Assembly (NCBI GenBank): GCA_019694455.1 | Contig: JAIBBY010000010.1 | Location: forward strand, 40,510-104,509 | From: Pirellulales bacterium | GTDB taxonomy: Bacteria; Planctomycetota; Planctomycetia; Pirellulales; JAEUIK01 | Direction of reading: 5' to 3' | Length of the DNA stretch: 64,000 nucleotides | Part shown: positions 19,214 to 28,973 of the stretch, piece by piece | Layout: each line of letters opens with the position of its first letter | How positions within the stretch are numbered: position 1 is the first letter of the stretch | The notes under the pieces: generated by a model | What the model saw: the letters and a program-made list of their open reading frames with translations, nothing else | Database searches by the model: none | Told to the model about the DNA's origin: nothing | Position numbers and translations under genes: made by a program

Positions 19214-21420
19214 CTACCATTGACTCAACTCTGCAAAGAACGCGTCAAACGACATCACCTTGGCGGCCTGCGCGTTCAATCCCAACAAGGCAGCGGCGTC
19301 TTTGGCCAGCGAGCGTTGCTTGGTTTGATAGAGGGCCAAAAGTTCGTCATGGATTGCCTGTTGTCGCTCTTCGTCGCTCATTTCCGACTCGCCGCCGCCC
19401 ATCGCCATCAGCCCTGACCCGCCCGTGGGCCAAGTGGTGTAGTCCAGGTGAAAGCGATCCGCCCATATCGAATAGTCAGCGCCATCCACATAGGAGTCGC
19501 CATTCCAGTCGCCTTCGCCGAATCCCCCCGACTGTTGATAGTGATCAGACCAAAGGGTGTAATCCGCGCCGTTTACCACATTGTCTCGGTTGCCGTCGCC
19601 CGGCAGGACGGTCATGCGGAACACGAAATTGCCGCCGGGCGTCCCGTTGCCTGAAGGGAAAACGCTCGTGCCCGTATCGGTGAGCGAAGACGGGTTCGAC
19701 CATTCGCCATCGAGCGCCACGCCATTGGGATTGCGCACCCGTCGATCAATGTCCATACGATCTGGTCGTATAAATAAGGGCGTTGGTTTTGCGTCGGCAC
19801 CAGCGTCCAGACGCCAGTGTTCGTAGCCGCGTCCCATACAAAGTTGGTGCTAGAGTAAAATCGACTAGCGAAGCCCCCTCCGCCCTGCCCATGGATCGAA
19901 ATATCGGAGATCGGGTTGATGGTCACGTCGAGCGGCGTGTTGAAAGTAATCGAAAGCGTGTCCATGCCGCCAACGGGGACGGTACGAATCTGTTCGCCGC
20001 TGCCTGCCGGCACCGAATAGGTGTTGGTAAGCACGCCGTCGACGTTGTTGCTGACTTTGACCGCGATGACCTGCGGCACAAGATAGACCTTGGTGAACGC
20101 GCTCATTTCCGAGGTGTTGGTGCCCTGCACCGTCAGCGCGGCGATTTCATCGCCGGGTTTGAGTTGATTTTCCGCCGTGCCGTTCGCAAACGTCTCCGAC
20201 CAAACAGTTCCGGTGTTGTTCGTGGAGCCAATCTGAATGATTCTGCCATCCGCCAATTTCTTGTAGATCAAGATTTGAGCGCTGCCGATGATCGGCACTG
20301 TCCCGCGCACCGTCCAGGTGTTGCCCGACATCGTGAATCCGGCCACATCGACTTCGGGATGGTTCAACAGCCCATTGATGGTCGAGCCGACGTTTGCGGG
20401 TAGGTTGGCGGTCGGCCCCTCATACGGATGCCAGCTATTGGTCTTCTGAACAGAGTCTCCCAGGTCGATCGGAATGCCGACAGGATCGCCATCGGGCTCG
20501 TAGAGCAGCTTGAAGCTGTTGTTGGTGATCGAAATCTGATCGCCCGCCGCGTAGGGGTTTGCGGCAACGATGGGCTCGTACTTCAGCGCGACCTGATCGA
20601 AGCCGCCATAATACGACATTCCCGGACCGCGCAGCGTGCCCGTGAGGAAACCGTTGTTCCAAATGCGATTGTTGGTGACCGACCAGTTCTTCGACTGTTG
20701 ATTCGCAGCGCTGAAGCCGTCGAAATAGATGCCGTGTTGGCCATTGCCGAGATTGGGCGCCTCGGCGGCGTTGGTGCCGATGTAGTTGCCTGAGATGATT
20801 TGCGTGCCGACGCCCCCAATTGCGTTGGCGCCAACGTAAATGCCGCTAGATTGATTGGCGTAAATCTGATTGTTCTGAATCTCCCAGCGAGCTACGCCAT
20901 CCAGTTTAATACCCGCCGCTCCATTCATCACGGCGGCGCCGTTGTCATGAATCACATTGTTCGCGAAGCGGAAATAGGATGGCACCGAATCCGTGGTGGC
21001 GGCCGAGATACCGCCTGCGGCGAAACCGCTGATTTCCAGCGAGTCTACGACGCTCACGCCGTACACAGAATTGGTCGTTGAAAAACGAATCGCGTAGCTC
21101 GGCGGCGTGGCTCCGCCAATGATTTGCACGTTGATGTTGGCGCCGCTCCTGCTAGCTTTGCCAAGAATGCTTGTGGTTGACGTGATAGCTGGTTGCGTGA
21201 ATCCGCTGAAATTCAACGTGATTGCCGTCCCAAGCTGCGTATCATCGAAACCGATCTCGTCGTATCCGGGCCGCAAATTAGCCTGATTTACGCACCATGC
21301 CAATGTCCCAACTTGGTTGACATTCCCACCGGTATGAGAGACCCAGAAGGTGGGAGTCAACACTTCTCGGCGTTCGAGCATCTCAATGCGCGACACGTGC
21401 AGCCGTTTCGAGTCCATCAT
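19214..21420 (-). pseudogene. Beta-helix surface protein with dockerin, broken by a frameshift
   Basis: A large secreted protein in two frames. The first frame (start ATG 21420) has the planctomycete surface-protein N terminus MLERREVL, then a right-handed beta-helix (ASFN-like turns around NNQIYANQSSGIYVG, NNRIWNNGFLTG) and Ig-like segments. The second frame continues with LDGEWSNPSSLTDTGTSVF and a dockerin type I pair (GDGNRDNVVNGADYTLW, GDWNGDSYVDGADYSIW). The switch falls at about 19738-19742 in a GGG run: VWTLIDG in one frame joins VRNPNGVALDG in the other, so one base seems lost. It may be a true mutation, a sequencing error or slippage. Coordinates span both parts. Confidence 0.75.
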
Positions 21421-21579
21421 CAACGGGATTTCTCAAGTCAATTGCGGCGATGCTATGAAGGAACAAACATGGTAACGATAAGCGATTGGCAATCAACACG
21501 GTACACCTATTGGGCCACTCGTAAACCGCCGATATGATTCTGCCGTTGTAGAAGCGCTCGCCGAATTGGAGAAGCAAAA

Positions 21580-22632
21580 GTGAATCTGCGTCGACTATCG
21601 GTCGCAATTGCGGGCGCTCTAACCCTCCAATCTGCGATCGCGAGTGCCGCCGAGTACCGCATCACCGATCTTGGCGCTGTAGACGATGGACTTATCGAGG
21701 CAGCCGCGATCAACGACATGGGCGCGGTTGTCGGTCGAATTTCAGTTTCGGGCAACGATGGCTACGAACATGCGTTTCATTATCAACACGGAGCGCGTAC
21801 CAGTCTTGTGCCGCCGGGGGCCTTCACCAGCAGCGCGTACGCCATCAATCAATTGGGCGTGACGGTCGGGTCGTATTCGGCGATACCGGGCACAAGCACC
21901 GTTTTCCTTTGGGATGCAATCACAGGATTTCGCGACCTGCCATTGGATCGTCCTTTTGTGCCCCAATCTATCACCAACACCGGATGGATTGCCGGCGTCG
22001 GTCATCGCCGGGCGTACCTTTATTCTCCTGAGTCCGGGTTGCAAGAAATTGGCGACGACTACGACGGCTTCAACGCGGCATATGGCATCAACGAGTTGGA
22101 ACAGGTCGTTGGCACCGTTGGTTCATCAAGCGAGCAATCCAACGCATTTTTCTACCAGGATGGCGAACTGACGATCCTCGACCCCTCATCAACTTCGGGT
22201 GCTGCCTACAAGATTAATGAGTACGGGCAGGTCGTTGGCGTATCAGGAAGCCACGGTTTTCTTTGGAGCGAAAACGAGGGTCTGCTTGATTTGGGCACGT
22301 TAGGCGGCGACGGCAGCACCGCTCTGGGAATCAACGATGCGGGCACAGTTGTTGGGGTTTCGCAAACGATTCCCGGCGAATTCGAAGTTCGTGCTTTTGT
22401 GTATGATTCGACACGAGGCATGAAGCAGCTCGACGAATTGCTTCCGTCAGATTCCGGCTGGCAACTCTTGTACGCCAACGACATCAACAGCAAGGGGCAA
22501 ATCGTAGGCTGGGGGCTGCGCAACGGAGCAAGCCGTGGCTTTCTGCTCACCCCGATCCCCGAGCCGGCGGCGATGGCCCTGGCGCTGGCTGGCCTGGGCG
22601 CGCTATTGATCTTCGCGCGACGAGGCCGTTAA
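21580..22632 (+). CDS. PEP-CTERM-sorted extracellular protein with HAF-type repeats
   Basis: A 350-residue exported protein starting at GTG 21580. Signal peptide: LRRLSVAIAGALTLQSAIASA. The body is made of HAF-like repeats of about 45 residues with the recurrent pattern A(Y/L)GINxxGxVVG (for example ALGINDAGTVVGVSQ, AAYGINELEQVVGTVG, AYKINEYGQVVGVSG), probably a beta-propeller. The C terminus is a PEP-CTERM sorting signal: IPEPAAMALALAGLGALLIF followed by ARRGR. It would be processed by an exosortase and anchored or released at the surface. It is divergent from the dockerin gene. Confidence 0.9.
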   Translation: MNLRRLSVAIAGALTLQSAIASAAEYRITDLGAVDDGLIEAAAINDMGAVVGRISVSGNDGYEHAFHYQHGARTSLVPPGAFTSSAYAINQLGVTVGSYSAIPGTSTVFLWDAITGFRDLPLDRPFVPQSITNTGWIAGVGHRRAYLYSPESGLQEIGDDYDGFNAAYGINELEQVVGTVGSSSEQSNAFFYQDGELTILDPSSTSGAAYKINEYGQVVGVSGSHGFLWSENEGLLDLGTLGGDGSTALGINDAGTVVGVSQTIPGEFEVRAFVYDSTRGMKQLDELLPSDSGWQLLYANDINSKGQIVGWGLRNGASRGFLLTPIPEPAAMALALAGLGALLIFARRGR

Positions 22633-22693
22633 CAGGCCAGAGCACTGTTGGTTGTCTAGGGTAACAACCTACTGGAGCATTCTTCGCCCGCGC

Positions 22694-24163
22694 TTACTTC
22701 CATAGCGAGTCGATCAACTCGACCGTTTTGTTCACCAGGGCTTTGCCCCCCGCGGGGCCGACGAGGCTGCTCTGGACGATCGCGCTGTAGCCGCCCCCTT
22801 GCACGGCCCGCGCCGTTGGCAAATAGGTGCCCGGCCCTGCCAACTGGATGACAAAGGTCTGCATCGCCGGGCTGCGGGCCTTGATCTGAATGCCGTAGTC
22901 GTTGAACAACTCAAACGGATTGGTGGCGATGGCGACATCTCCCAATCGCAGCACGTGCAATTCGATCTGGTATGTGGGCCGCTCTTTTTGGTTCTCGAAG
23001 CGGTCGACCACGCGCTGATGCCAGACGCGCTCGGTGTGGCGCTTAGGATCGTCGCCGATGCTGGCCAGCGTCGCTTTCACATTCAGGTATTCTTCCTGGG
23101 TGACTTGGCGCACCGGCAAGGCAACTTGTTCGACGTGGTGAACCAGCGGCGCCTCCGTGTGGATCTCTTGTTTGGCGCCGGCGTAGGCTTCGTCCCAGGC
23201 CGCGATGATGCGCTGGGCGATCTCCTCCAGGCGGTTGAGGCCGCGCAGCTTTTGCATGCGCTCTTCGGCCCGATCGCGAAACATGAGATGGGGCGATTGG
23301 TCGCCGGCGGCGCCGATCCAGGCCAAGACATGCAGGTCTTTGGAAAAGCGCTTTTGCAGCGATTCTCGAACCGGATGCCAAAAGTCGGCGTTGACCGCCG
23401 AGAGTCCTTCGACCTCTTGCGCGGGGCAGGCGAGATTGATCGCGGTGGCGGTTAGCTCGCCGTCGCTGTTCCAGAAGAACAGCACCTCGACCCCATGGTC
23501 GGCGTGCCCTTCGATTCCTTGAAAGGTGGCGACTTCGGTCGCTCCGTACATCTCGGCATGGCCGTCGTCGTACCAGGCGCGGCGGTTGTGGGCGACGACC
23601 GCGTGCCCCAGTCCCCAAGCGACCTTGCCCGGCTGACGGTGGGTCCAGGCCCGCGCCGCAACATCGGCCAACTGCTGGATGAGAAACTGTCGGTACTCGT
23701 TGACCGGCATGACTCCTTGCTCCGGGATGGCGTAGAGCGTTTCATCCGTGACAGGCGCCGTGTGGGTATGCGTGGCGCTGAGGATCAGCTTTTGCAGGTC
23801 GAAGCCGGCCAGGCGCTCGCGCGCGGCGTCGCGGACGCCTTCGGCGATTCCTTCGTCGATGGCCGCCAGATCGCAGGAGACAAAAATGGCCTGATCGAGC
23901 GCCGTGTCCGCCTGCTTCGATTCGAGGGCCAGCGCGGTGGCGGTGCAGGGGGCTTGCACCTGTTGCGAGATGCGCGTGTGCATCTGCCCGGAAAGGGCGA
24001 CGGGCCGATCGGGGGTGATGCTGGTGCTCGCGCTGCCGACCATTAGTTGGGGCGACGGCGCCGACAGCGCCTGCCGAGTCCCTCCGACGGACAATAGAGC
24101 CATTGCCAGGGCCAGCAGGATTGCGGTGCTCGATCCAATGTGTCGCATGCGTTTATTCTCCAA
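22694..24163 (-). CDS. Neutral/alkaline ceramidase-like exported protein
   Basis: A 489-residue exported protein with a signal peptide (ILLALAMALLSVGGTRQALSA). The N-terminal half resembles the neutral/alkaline non-lysosomal ceramidase family: VGSASTSITPDRPVALSG, CDLAAIDEGIAEGVRDAA and the metal-binding LILSATHTHTAPV. Later blocks LAWIGAAGDQSPH and QLAGPGTYLPTARAVQGGGYSA also fit. Planctomycetes carry many such proteins, so true ceramidase activity is uncertain; the substrate might be another amide lipid. It lies between the PEP-CTERM gene (converging) and serC. Confidence 0.83.
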   Translation of the reverse strand: MENKRMRHIGSSTAILLALAMALLSVGGTRQALSAPSPQLMVGSASTSITPDRPVALSGQMHTRISQQVQAPCTATALALESKQADTALDQAIFVSCDLAAIDEGIAEGVRDAARERLAGFDLQKLILSATHTHTAPVTDETLYAIPEQGVMPVNEYRQFLIQQLADVAARAWTHRQPGKVAWGLGHAVVAHNRRAWYDDGHAEMYGATEVATFQGIEGHADHGVEVLFFWNSDGELTATAINLACPAQEVEGLSAVNADFWHPVRESLQKRFSKDLHVLAWIGAAGDQSPHLMFRDRAEERMQKLRGLNRLEEIAQRIIAAWDEAYAGAKQEIHTEAPLVHHVEQVALPVRQVTQEEYLNVKATLASIGDDPKRHTERVWHQRVVDRFENQKERPTYQIELHVLRLGDVAIATNPFELFNDYGIQIKARSPAMQTFVIQLAGPGTYLPTARAVQGGGYSAIVQSSLVGPAGGKALVNKTVELIDSLWK

Positions 24164-24182
24164 TTGGGCGCGTGCGATTGAA

Positions 24183-25286
24183 CTATCGCCCCGCCGCGAA
24201 GTCGCGCATGTAGTCGGCCAACAACGCCACCCCTTCGCGCGGCATGGCGTTGTAGATCGACGCCCGGATGCCGCCGACCGAGCGATGCCCCTTGAGTTGA
24301 TACAGTCCCTTTGACTCGGCGCCCTTAAGGAATGTCTTCTCCGCGTCGGCGTCGGGCAGGCGGAAGGTCACGTTCATCAGGCTGCGGCAATCTTGATGGG
24401 CATGCCCCTGGTAGAAGCCGCCGCTGCCGTCGATCGCGTCGTAAAGCAGCTTCGCTTTCTCGCGATTGAGTTCTTCCATTCGCGCCAGGCCCCCCACGTC
24501 GTTCAAGAGCCAGCGCGTGACCAGCATCACCACATAGATGCCAAACACCGGCGGCGTGTTGAACAGCGAGTTGTTTTCGGCCATCACCGCGAAGCTCAAG
24601 ATGCCCGGCAGGTTACTGGGGGAGCGGGCCAACAAGTCTTCGCGGACGATGGCGACAGTGACTCCGGCCGGGCCAGCGTTCTTTTGGGCGCAGGCGTAGA
24701 TCATTCCGTACTGATCGACCGGCATGGGTCGGCAGAGAAAATCGCTCGACGCGTCGCAAATAATCGGCGCTTTGCCCGCGGCGCCGGCAAATGGGGGCGC
24801 GGCCGCGAACTGCACCCCTTGAATCGTCTCGTTCGACGTGGTGTGGATGTAGGCCGCCTGGGGGCTGAAGTCGATGTCGGTCGCCGCGGGCAGGTGGTCG
24901 TACTTGCTGGCGGCGCCATCCCAGGCCGCACGGGCTGGGCCTTCGAGCTTAGCGTCTGCCAGGGCCTTTTTGCCCCACGTGCCGGTGACGACATAGTCTG
25001 CCGGCAGTTTCTGGCCGCGCAGAAAATTCATGGCGATCATCGAGAACTGCAGCAGCGATCCCCCTTGGAGAAAGAGGATTTTGTAGTTTGCCGGAATCGC
25101 CAGAAGCGTGCGGAGGTTGTCTTGCGTCTCTTGCAAGATGCGTTCGAACGGCGGTGAGCGATGGCTGATTTCGAGCACCGACATGCCGACGCCGGGCAGT
25201 GCCAGCAGGTCGCGCTGGGCCGCTTCGAGCACGCTAACGGGGAGCACCGCGGGGCCGGGAGAGAAATTGTAGACGCGCTCTGCCAT
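24183..25286 (-). CDS. serC: Phosphoserine aminotransferase
   Basis: PLP enzyme converting 3-phosphohydroxypyruvate to phosphoserine, also used in pyridoxal phosphate synthesis in some bacteria. The 367 residues are the standard length. Visible: N-terminal VYNFSPGPAVLPVSVLE, ILFLQGGSLLQFSMIAMN, CDASSDFLCRPM, PLP lysine in IYACAQKNAGPAGVT, and C-terminal LKGHRSVGGIRASIYNAMP. It lies 20 bases upstream of the ceramidase-like gene. Confidence 0.96.
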   Translation of the reverse strand: MAERVYNFSPGPAVLPVSVLEAAQRDLLALPGVGMSVLEISHRSPPFERILQETQDNLRTLLAIPANYKILFLQGGSLLQFSMIAMNFLRGQKLPADYVVTGTWGKKALADAKLEGPARAAWDGAASKYDHLPAATDIDFSPQAAYIHTTSNETIQGVQFAAAPPFAGAAGKAPIICDASSDFLCRPMPVDQYGMIYACAQKNAGPAGVTVAIVREDLLARSPSNLPGILSFAVMAENNSLFNTPPVFGIYVVMLVTRWLLNDVGGLARMEELNREKAKLLYDAIDGSGGFYQGHAHQDCRSLMNVTFRLPDADAEKTFLKGAESKGLYQLKGHRSVGGIRASIYNAMPREGVALLADYMRDFAAGR

Positions 25287-25391
25287 GATAGGATCGCAAC
25301 CAAGGTGGGAGACGAAAGGGGAGGGACAACCGCCGCCGATTTTAGAGTTTTTGGCCAGCGGCCACTAGGACCGATCGGCAGCAGTCGTGGG

Positions 25392-26846
25392 TCAGGCGAT
25401 TTGATGAACCATTACCAGGTTGTGCCCAGAGACGCGCGTTTGCGTGCCGCTGACGACCACTAGACGATCTCCCGAGTCGAGCAGTTGCCGCTGTCGGCCC
25501 CAGGCCACGACCTGCTCGATCAATTCGGCGGCGCCACCGTCGCCAAGCCCTGGCAGCGGAATGATGCCCCAGTAGAGGCACATCTGCCGCAGCGTGCCGC
25601 GCAACTCGCTGACGCCGACCGCCGGGACGATGTTGCGCTGCTTGGCCAAGGCCAAGGCGGTGGCGCCAGAGTGGCTAGCGACCACCAAGAGCCGCGCGTC
25701 GAGCTGATGGGCCATAATGCTGGCGCCATGCACCACGGCCTCGGTGACGGGGTGCAGGCCTTCGGCGGCTTCGCTCTCGGTGTAGACGTGGTCTTGATGC
25801 GAGAGGCTGCTTTCGGTGACGACGGCAATGCGGTTCATCATTTCGACCGCTTCGACGGGATACTTGCCGATGGCCGTCTCGCCGCTGAGCATGCAGGCGT
25901 CGGCGCCATCGAGGATGGCGTTGGCCACGTCGCTGGCCTCGGCGCGCGTGGGGCGCGAGGAGACCTGCATGCTGTCGAGCATTTGCGTGGCGGTGATGAC
26001 CGGCTTTTGCAGGCGCCGGCAGGCGGCGATGATCTCCTTTTGCACCAGCGGGACGCGGGCGATGTCGATCTCGACCCCCAGATCGCCGCGCGCGATCATC
26101 ACGCCGCCGGCCGCGCGAATGATCGCATCCAGATGGGCAAGCGCTTCGGGCTTTTCGATCTTAGCGATGGTGCGGGCCGACGATTGATGCTCGCGCAGCA
26201 ACTGTTTGAGTTGTTCGATGTCTTGCGGCGCGCGGACAAAACTGAGGCCGACGAAATCGACTTCTTGCCGCGCCGCCCAGATGGCGTGCGCGCGATCGTC
26301 GGGCGTCATGGCGGGGGTGCTCAGTTTGACGCATGGCAGGTTCACCCCTTGCCGACTGCGGATCAGGCCGGGTTGCGTCACGCGGCAGATGGCGGAGTTG
26401 GGCGCGCGGGCGATGACCCGCATGCCGACGGAGCCATCGGCGATCATGACACGATCGTTGACATCGAGTTCGTCGACCAGCTTTTCGTAGCTGGTGACCA
26501 GTTCGCCCGGCTGATCGGACGCTGCGCCGCGGACGAAGCGATATTCTTCGCCTTGGCGACATTCGATCTTGCCGCCGGGCAACTCGCCCAGGCGAATCTT
26601 GGGACCAGAGAGATCGACCAGCACGGCGACGGGGCGGCCGCGCTCTGCGGAGAGGGCGCGGATGGCGGCGATCGCCGCGCCATGCGAATCGAGCGTGCCA
26701 TGCGCCATGTTGAGCCGAAAGACATCGACGCCGGCGTCGATCAGGCGGCCCAGCGCCAACGGATCTGAACAGGCGGGGCCCACCGTGGCCACGATCTTGG
26801 TGCGCGCCTTGCCGGGGCGACCTTCCGCTTCGCTAATTGCCATCAT
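25392..26846 (-). CDS. pyk: Pyruvate kinase
   Basis: Last step of glycolysis: phosphoenolpyruvate plus ADP to pyruvate and ATP. The protein is 484 residues from MMAISEAEGRPGKART. Visible: RTKIVATVGPACSD, DVFRLNMAHGT, DLSGPKIRLGELPGG, IAKIEKPEAL, MIARGDLGVEI, and the pyruvate kinase signature ITATQMLDSM with RPTRAEASDVANAILDG. The C-terminal domain (HSGATALALAKQRNIVPAVG) is complete. An upstream ATG would add 17 residues (MSLWRGRRVNGLARGYC) with no support. Confidence 0.96.
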   Translation of the reverse strand: MMAISEAEGRPGKARTKIVATVGPACSDPLALGRLIDAGVDVFRLNMAHGTLDSHGAAIAAIRALSAERGRPVAVLVDLSGPKIRLGELPGGKIECRQGEEYRFVRGAASDQPGELVTSYEKLVDELDVNDRVMIADGSVGMRVIARAPNSAICRVTQPGLIRSRQGVNLPCVKLSTPAMTPDDRAHAIWAARQEVDFVGLSFVRAPQDIEQLKQLLREHQSSARTIAKIEKPEALAHLDAIIRAAGGVMIARGDLGVEIDIARVPLVQKEIIAACRRLQKPVITATQMLDSMQVSSRPTRAEASDVANAILDGADACMLSGETAIGKYPVEAVEMMNRIAVVTESSLSHQDHVYTESEAAEGLHPVTEAVVHGASIMAHQLDARLLVVASHSGATALALAKQRNIVPAVGVSELRGTLRQMCLYWGIIPLPGLGDGGAAELIEQVVAWGRQRQLLDSGDRLVVVSGTQTRVSGHNLVMVHQIA

Positions 26847-26957
26847 GCAGTACCCTCGCGCGAGTCCGTTGACGCGACGACCGCGCCAGAGTGACAATTC
26901 GCCCGGGCGCGCCGTGCGCCCCTGTTATCGCAGCGCGCCAATCGAACAGGCAACCGC

Positions 26958-27524
26958 ATGCACGAGCCAGGCGACGAATTGAAGATTGCAGCCGCCGCGG
27001 TGGCGCCGCGCCGCCGTTGGCGACCGGCCACGTTACTGGTGGGCATCGCGCTAGGGATATTGCTGGGATTGGCGGGGGTGCTGGCCGTGGTGGTGACTAT
27101 GGCTCAGGGGGGCGCGCCGCCGTTGACGCAGGCCGCGCTCGAGGCGGCGCGCGCTCGCTGGAGCAAGAACGGGCCAGCCAGTTATGCGCTTGATTTGGAG
27201 ATTTCGGGCGCCCGCGCGGGCCGGGTGCATGTGGAGGTGCGCGACGGACGCGTGACGCGGATGACGCGCGATGGCCGCGCGCCGAGCCAGCGACGCACCT
27301 GGGAGTATTGGAGCGTGCCGAATCAGTTCGCGACATTGGCGCAAGACATGCGATCGGCGGAGTCGCCGCGCAGCGCGTTCGGGGTCGATTCACCCGAGCA
27401 GGTGCTGCTGCGGGCGCGGTTTGACCCGCGCTATGGCTATCCGGCGGAATATCAGCGCACGGTGCTGGGCGCCGATCTGGACGTGGGTTGGCGGATTACC
27501 CACTTTGAAGTGGTCTCGCCGTAG
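26958..27524 (+). CDS. Hypothetical membrane-anchored protein, DUF6174-like
   Basis: A 188-residue protein with one N-terminal membrane helix (ATLLVGIALGILLGLAGVLAVVVTM) after a basic stretch PRRRWR. The extracytoplasmic domain has WSKNGPASYALDLEISG, HVEVRDGRVTRMTRDG and FDPRYGYPAEYQRTVLG, a pattern like the DUF6174 domain, whose function is unknown. It is divergent from pyk and followed on the same strand by the oxidoreductase gene, which has its own promoter-like boxes. Confidence 0.68.
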   Translation: MHEPGDELKIAAAAVAPRRRWRPATLLVGIALGILLGLAGVLAVVVTMAQGGAPPLTQAALEAARARWSKNGPASYALDLEISGARAGRVHVEVRDGRVTRMTRDGRAPSQRRTWEYWSVPNQFATLAQDMRSAESPRSAFGVDSPEQVLLRARFDPRYGYPAEYQRTVLGADLDVGWRITHFEVVSP

Positions 27525-27529
27525 AGAAA

Positions 27530-27559
27530 TTGGAAAACCGCTTGGCGGGGCAGTACACT
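27530..27559 (+). promoter_or_regulatory. Candidate sigma70-type promoter for the Gfo/Idh gene
   Basis: TTGGAA at 27530-27535 and TACACT at 27554-27559 are separated by 18 bases. The start of transcription would be about 85 bases before ATG 27650. The arrangement matches that at 40899-40928 in both spacing and -10 box. Confidence 0.4.
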
Positions 27560-27649
27560 GGCGACGCGCGGGCTGCGGATTTGTATAGTCTCATCCGCGG
27601 ACCGCCCCAGCCAAACTTCCCGCCTTTATCACCCGCTGCGAGAGTTGCG

Positions 27650-28930
27650 ATGTCTCGATCTTCGGTTAGTCGTCGTCGTTTCGTTCAGACCGGCGCTGGT
27701 TTGTTTGCCGCCGGCCTGTTGGGGCCACAAGGATTCACCACGCCATTGGCGCGCGCCTTGGAGCCGAAGTCGAAGAACGACCGGCTGGTGCTGGGAGCGA
27801 TTGGCGTGGGGGGGCAAGGGTCGTCGATCGCCGATCAGTCGCGGCGGTTTGGCGACATTGTGGCGGTGTGCGATGTCGACCTGGGACGCGCCGAGGAGGC
27901 CAAGGCCAAGTTTGGCGGCAAGGCCGAGGTGTATCAAGACTTTCGCAAGTTGCTCGATCGCAAAGACATCGACGCGGTGACCATCGGCACGCCCGACCAT
28001 TGGCACACCGCCGTCTGCCTGGCGGCCTTGCGCAGCGGGCGCGACGTGTATTGTGAAAAGCCGCTGACCTTGACCATCGACGAAGGCAAGATTTTGGTGC
28101 GCACGGTCAAGGACACGGGCAAGATCTTGCAGGTGGGGACGCAGCAGCGCAGTGACGAGCGGTTTCGCACGGCCTGCGAGCTGGTCCGCAATGGCCGCAT
28201 TGGCAAGCTGAAGAAGGTGACGGTCACGCTGCCCGACTCGCCCGCCGGTGGCCCGTTCGCCAACAAACCGACGCCGCCGCAATTGGATTGGGACATGTGG
28301 CTCGGTCAGGCGCCGCTGGTGGAGTATTGCCCCGAGCGCTGCCATTACCAGTTTCGTTGGTGGTATGAGTACTCAGGCGGCATCATGACCGACTGGGGGG
28401 CGCATCATATGGATATCGCGCACTGGGGAATGGGCATGGAGAACAGCGGCCCGCTGACGATCGAAAGCAAGGCCAACTTGCCGCATATCGAGAACGGCTA
28501 CAACACGCCGAACCAGTTCACCATCGACATGCTGTATCCCGACGACGTGCAACTGCATGTCAATATCGGGGACAACGGCGTGCTGTTCGAAGGGGACAAG
28601 AGCCGCGTGTATGTGAACCGCGGGCGGATCACCGGCAAGCCGTACGAAGAACTGGCCACAAACCCGCTGCCCGACGATCGCGCGGTGAAGTTGCACGCGA
28701 GCGACGATCACATGGCCGACTTTGTGAACAGCGTGCGCACGCGGCAGCAGCCAGTATCGGACGTGGTGAGTCAGCACCGGTCGGTGAGCGCGTGCCACCT
28801 GGCGAACATCTCGATGCGGCTGGGGCGCAAGCTCAATTGGGACCCGGCCAAGGAAGAGTTTGTGGACGACAGCGAGGCCAACTCGATGTTGTCGCGGCCG
28901 CAACGGGCGCCGTACACCATCGAGGGATAA
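27650..28930 (+). CDS. Exported Gfo/Idh/MocA-family oxidoreductase
   Basis: NAD(P)-dependent sugar or inositol dehydrogenase family member, 426 residues. The N terminus is a twin-arginine signal (SVSRRRFVQTGAGLFAAGLL), so a folded, cofactor-loaded enzyme is exported. The Rossmann domain shows LVLGAIGVGGQGSSIADQ, IVAVCDVDLGRAEEAK and the conserved CEKPLTLT. Downstream come WDMWLGQAP, FRWWYEYSGGIMTDWGAHHMDIAHWGM, the planctomycete-type C-terminal motif. The start MSRSSV was chosen because it gives a proper Tat signal. Paralogues are very common in planctomycetes; substrate unknown. Confidence 0.92.
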   Translation: MSRSSVSRRRFVQTGAGLFAAGLLGPQGFTTPLARALEPKSKNDRLVLGAIGVGGQGSSIADQSRRFGDIVAVCDVDLGRAEEAKAKFGGKAEVYQDFRKLLDRKDIDAVTIGTPDHWHTAVCLAALRSGRDVYCEKPLTLTIDEGKILVRTVKDTGKILQVGTQQRSDERFRTACELVRNGRIGKLKKVTVTLPDSPAGGPFANKPTPPQLDWDMWLGQAPLVEYCPERCHYQFRWWYEYSGGIMTDWGAHHMDIAHWGMGMENSGPLTIESKANLPHIENGYNTPNQFTIDMLYPDDVQLHVNIGDNGVLFEGDKSRVYVNRGRITGKPYEELATNPLPDDRAVKLHASDDHMADFVNSVRTRQQPVSDVVSQHRSVSACHLANISMRLGRKLNWDPAKEEFVDDSEANSMLSRPQRAPYTIEG

Positions 28931-28973
28931 GTGACACAGCCCGCGCACGACACCGACCGGCGGCGCGCCGCAC

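Noticed and set aside
22633..22693. Terminator between the PEP-CTERM and ceramidase-like genes
   Set aside because: The GGTTGT/ACAACC stem is only 6 bp and lacks a T-tract.
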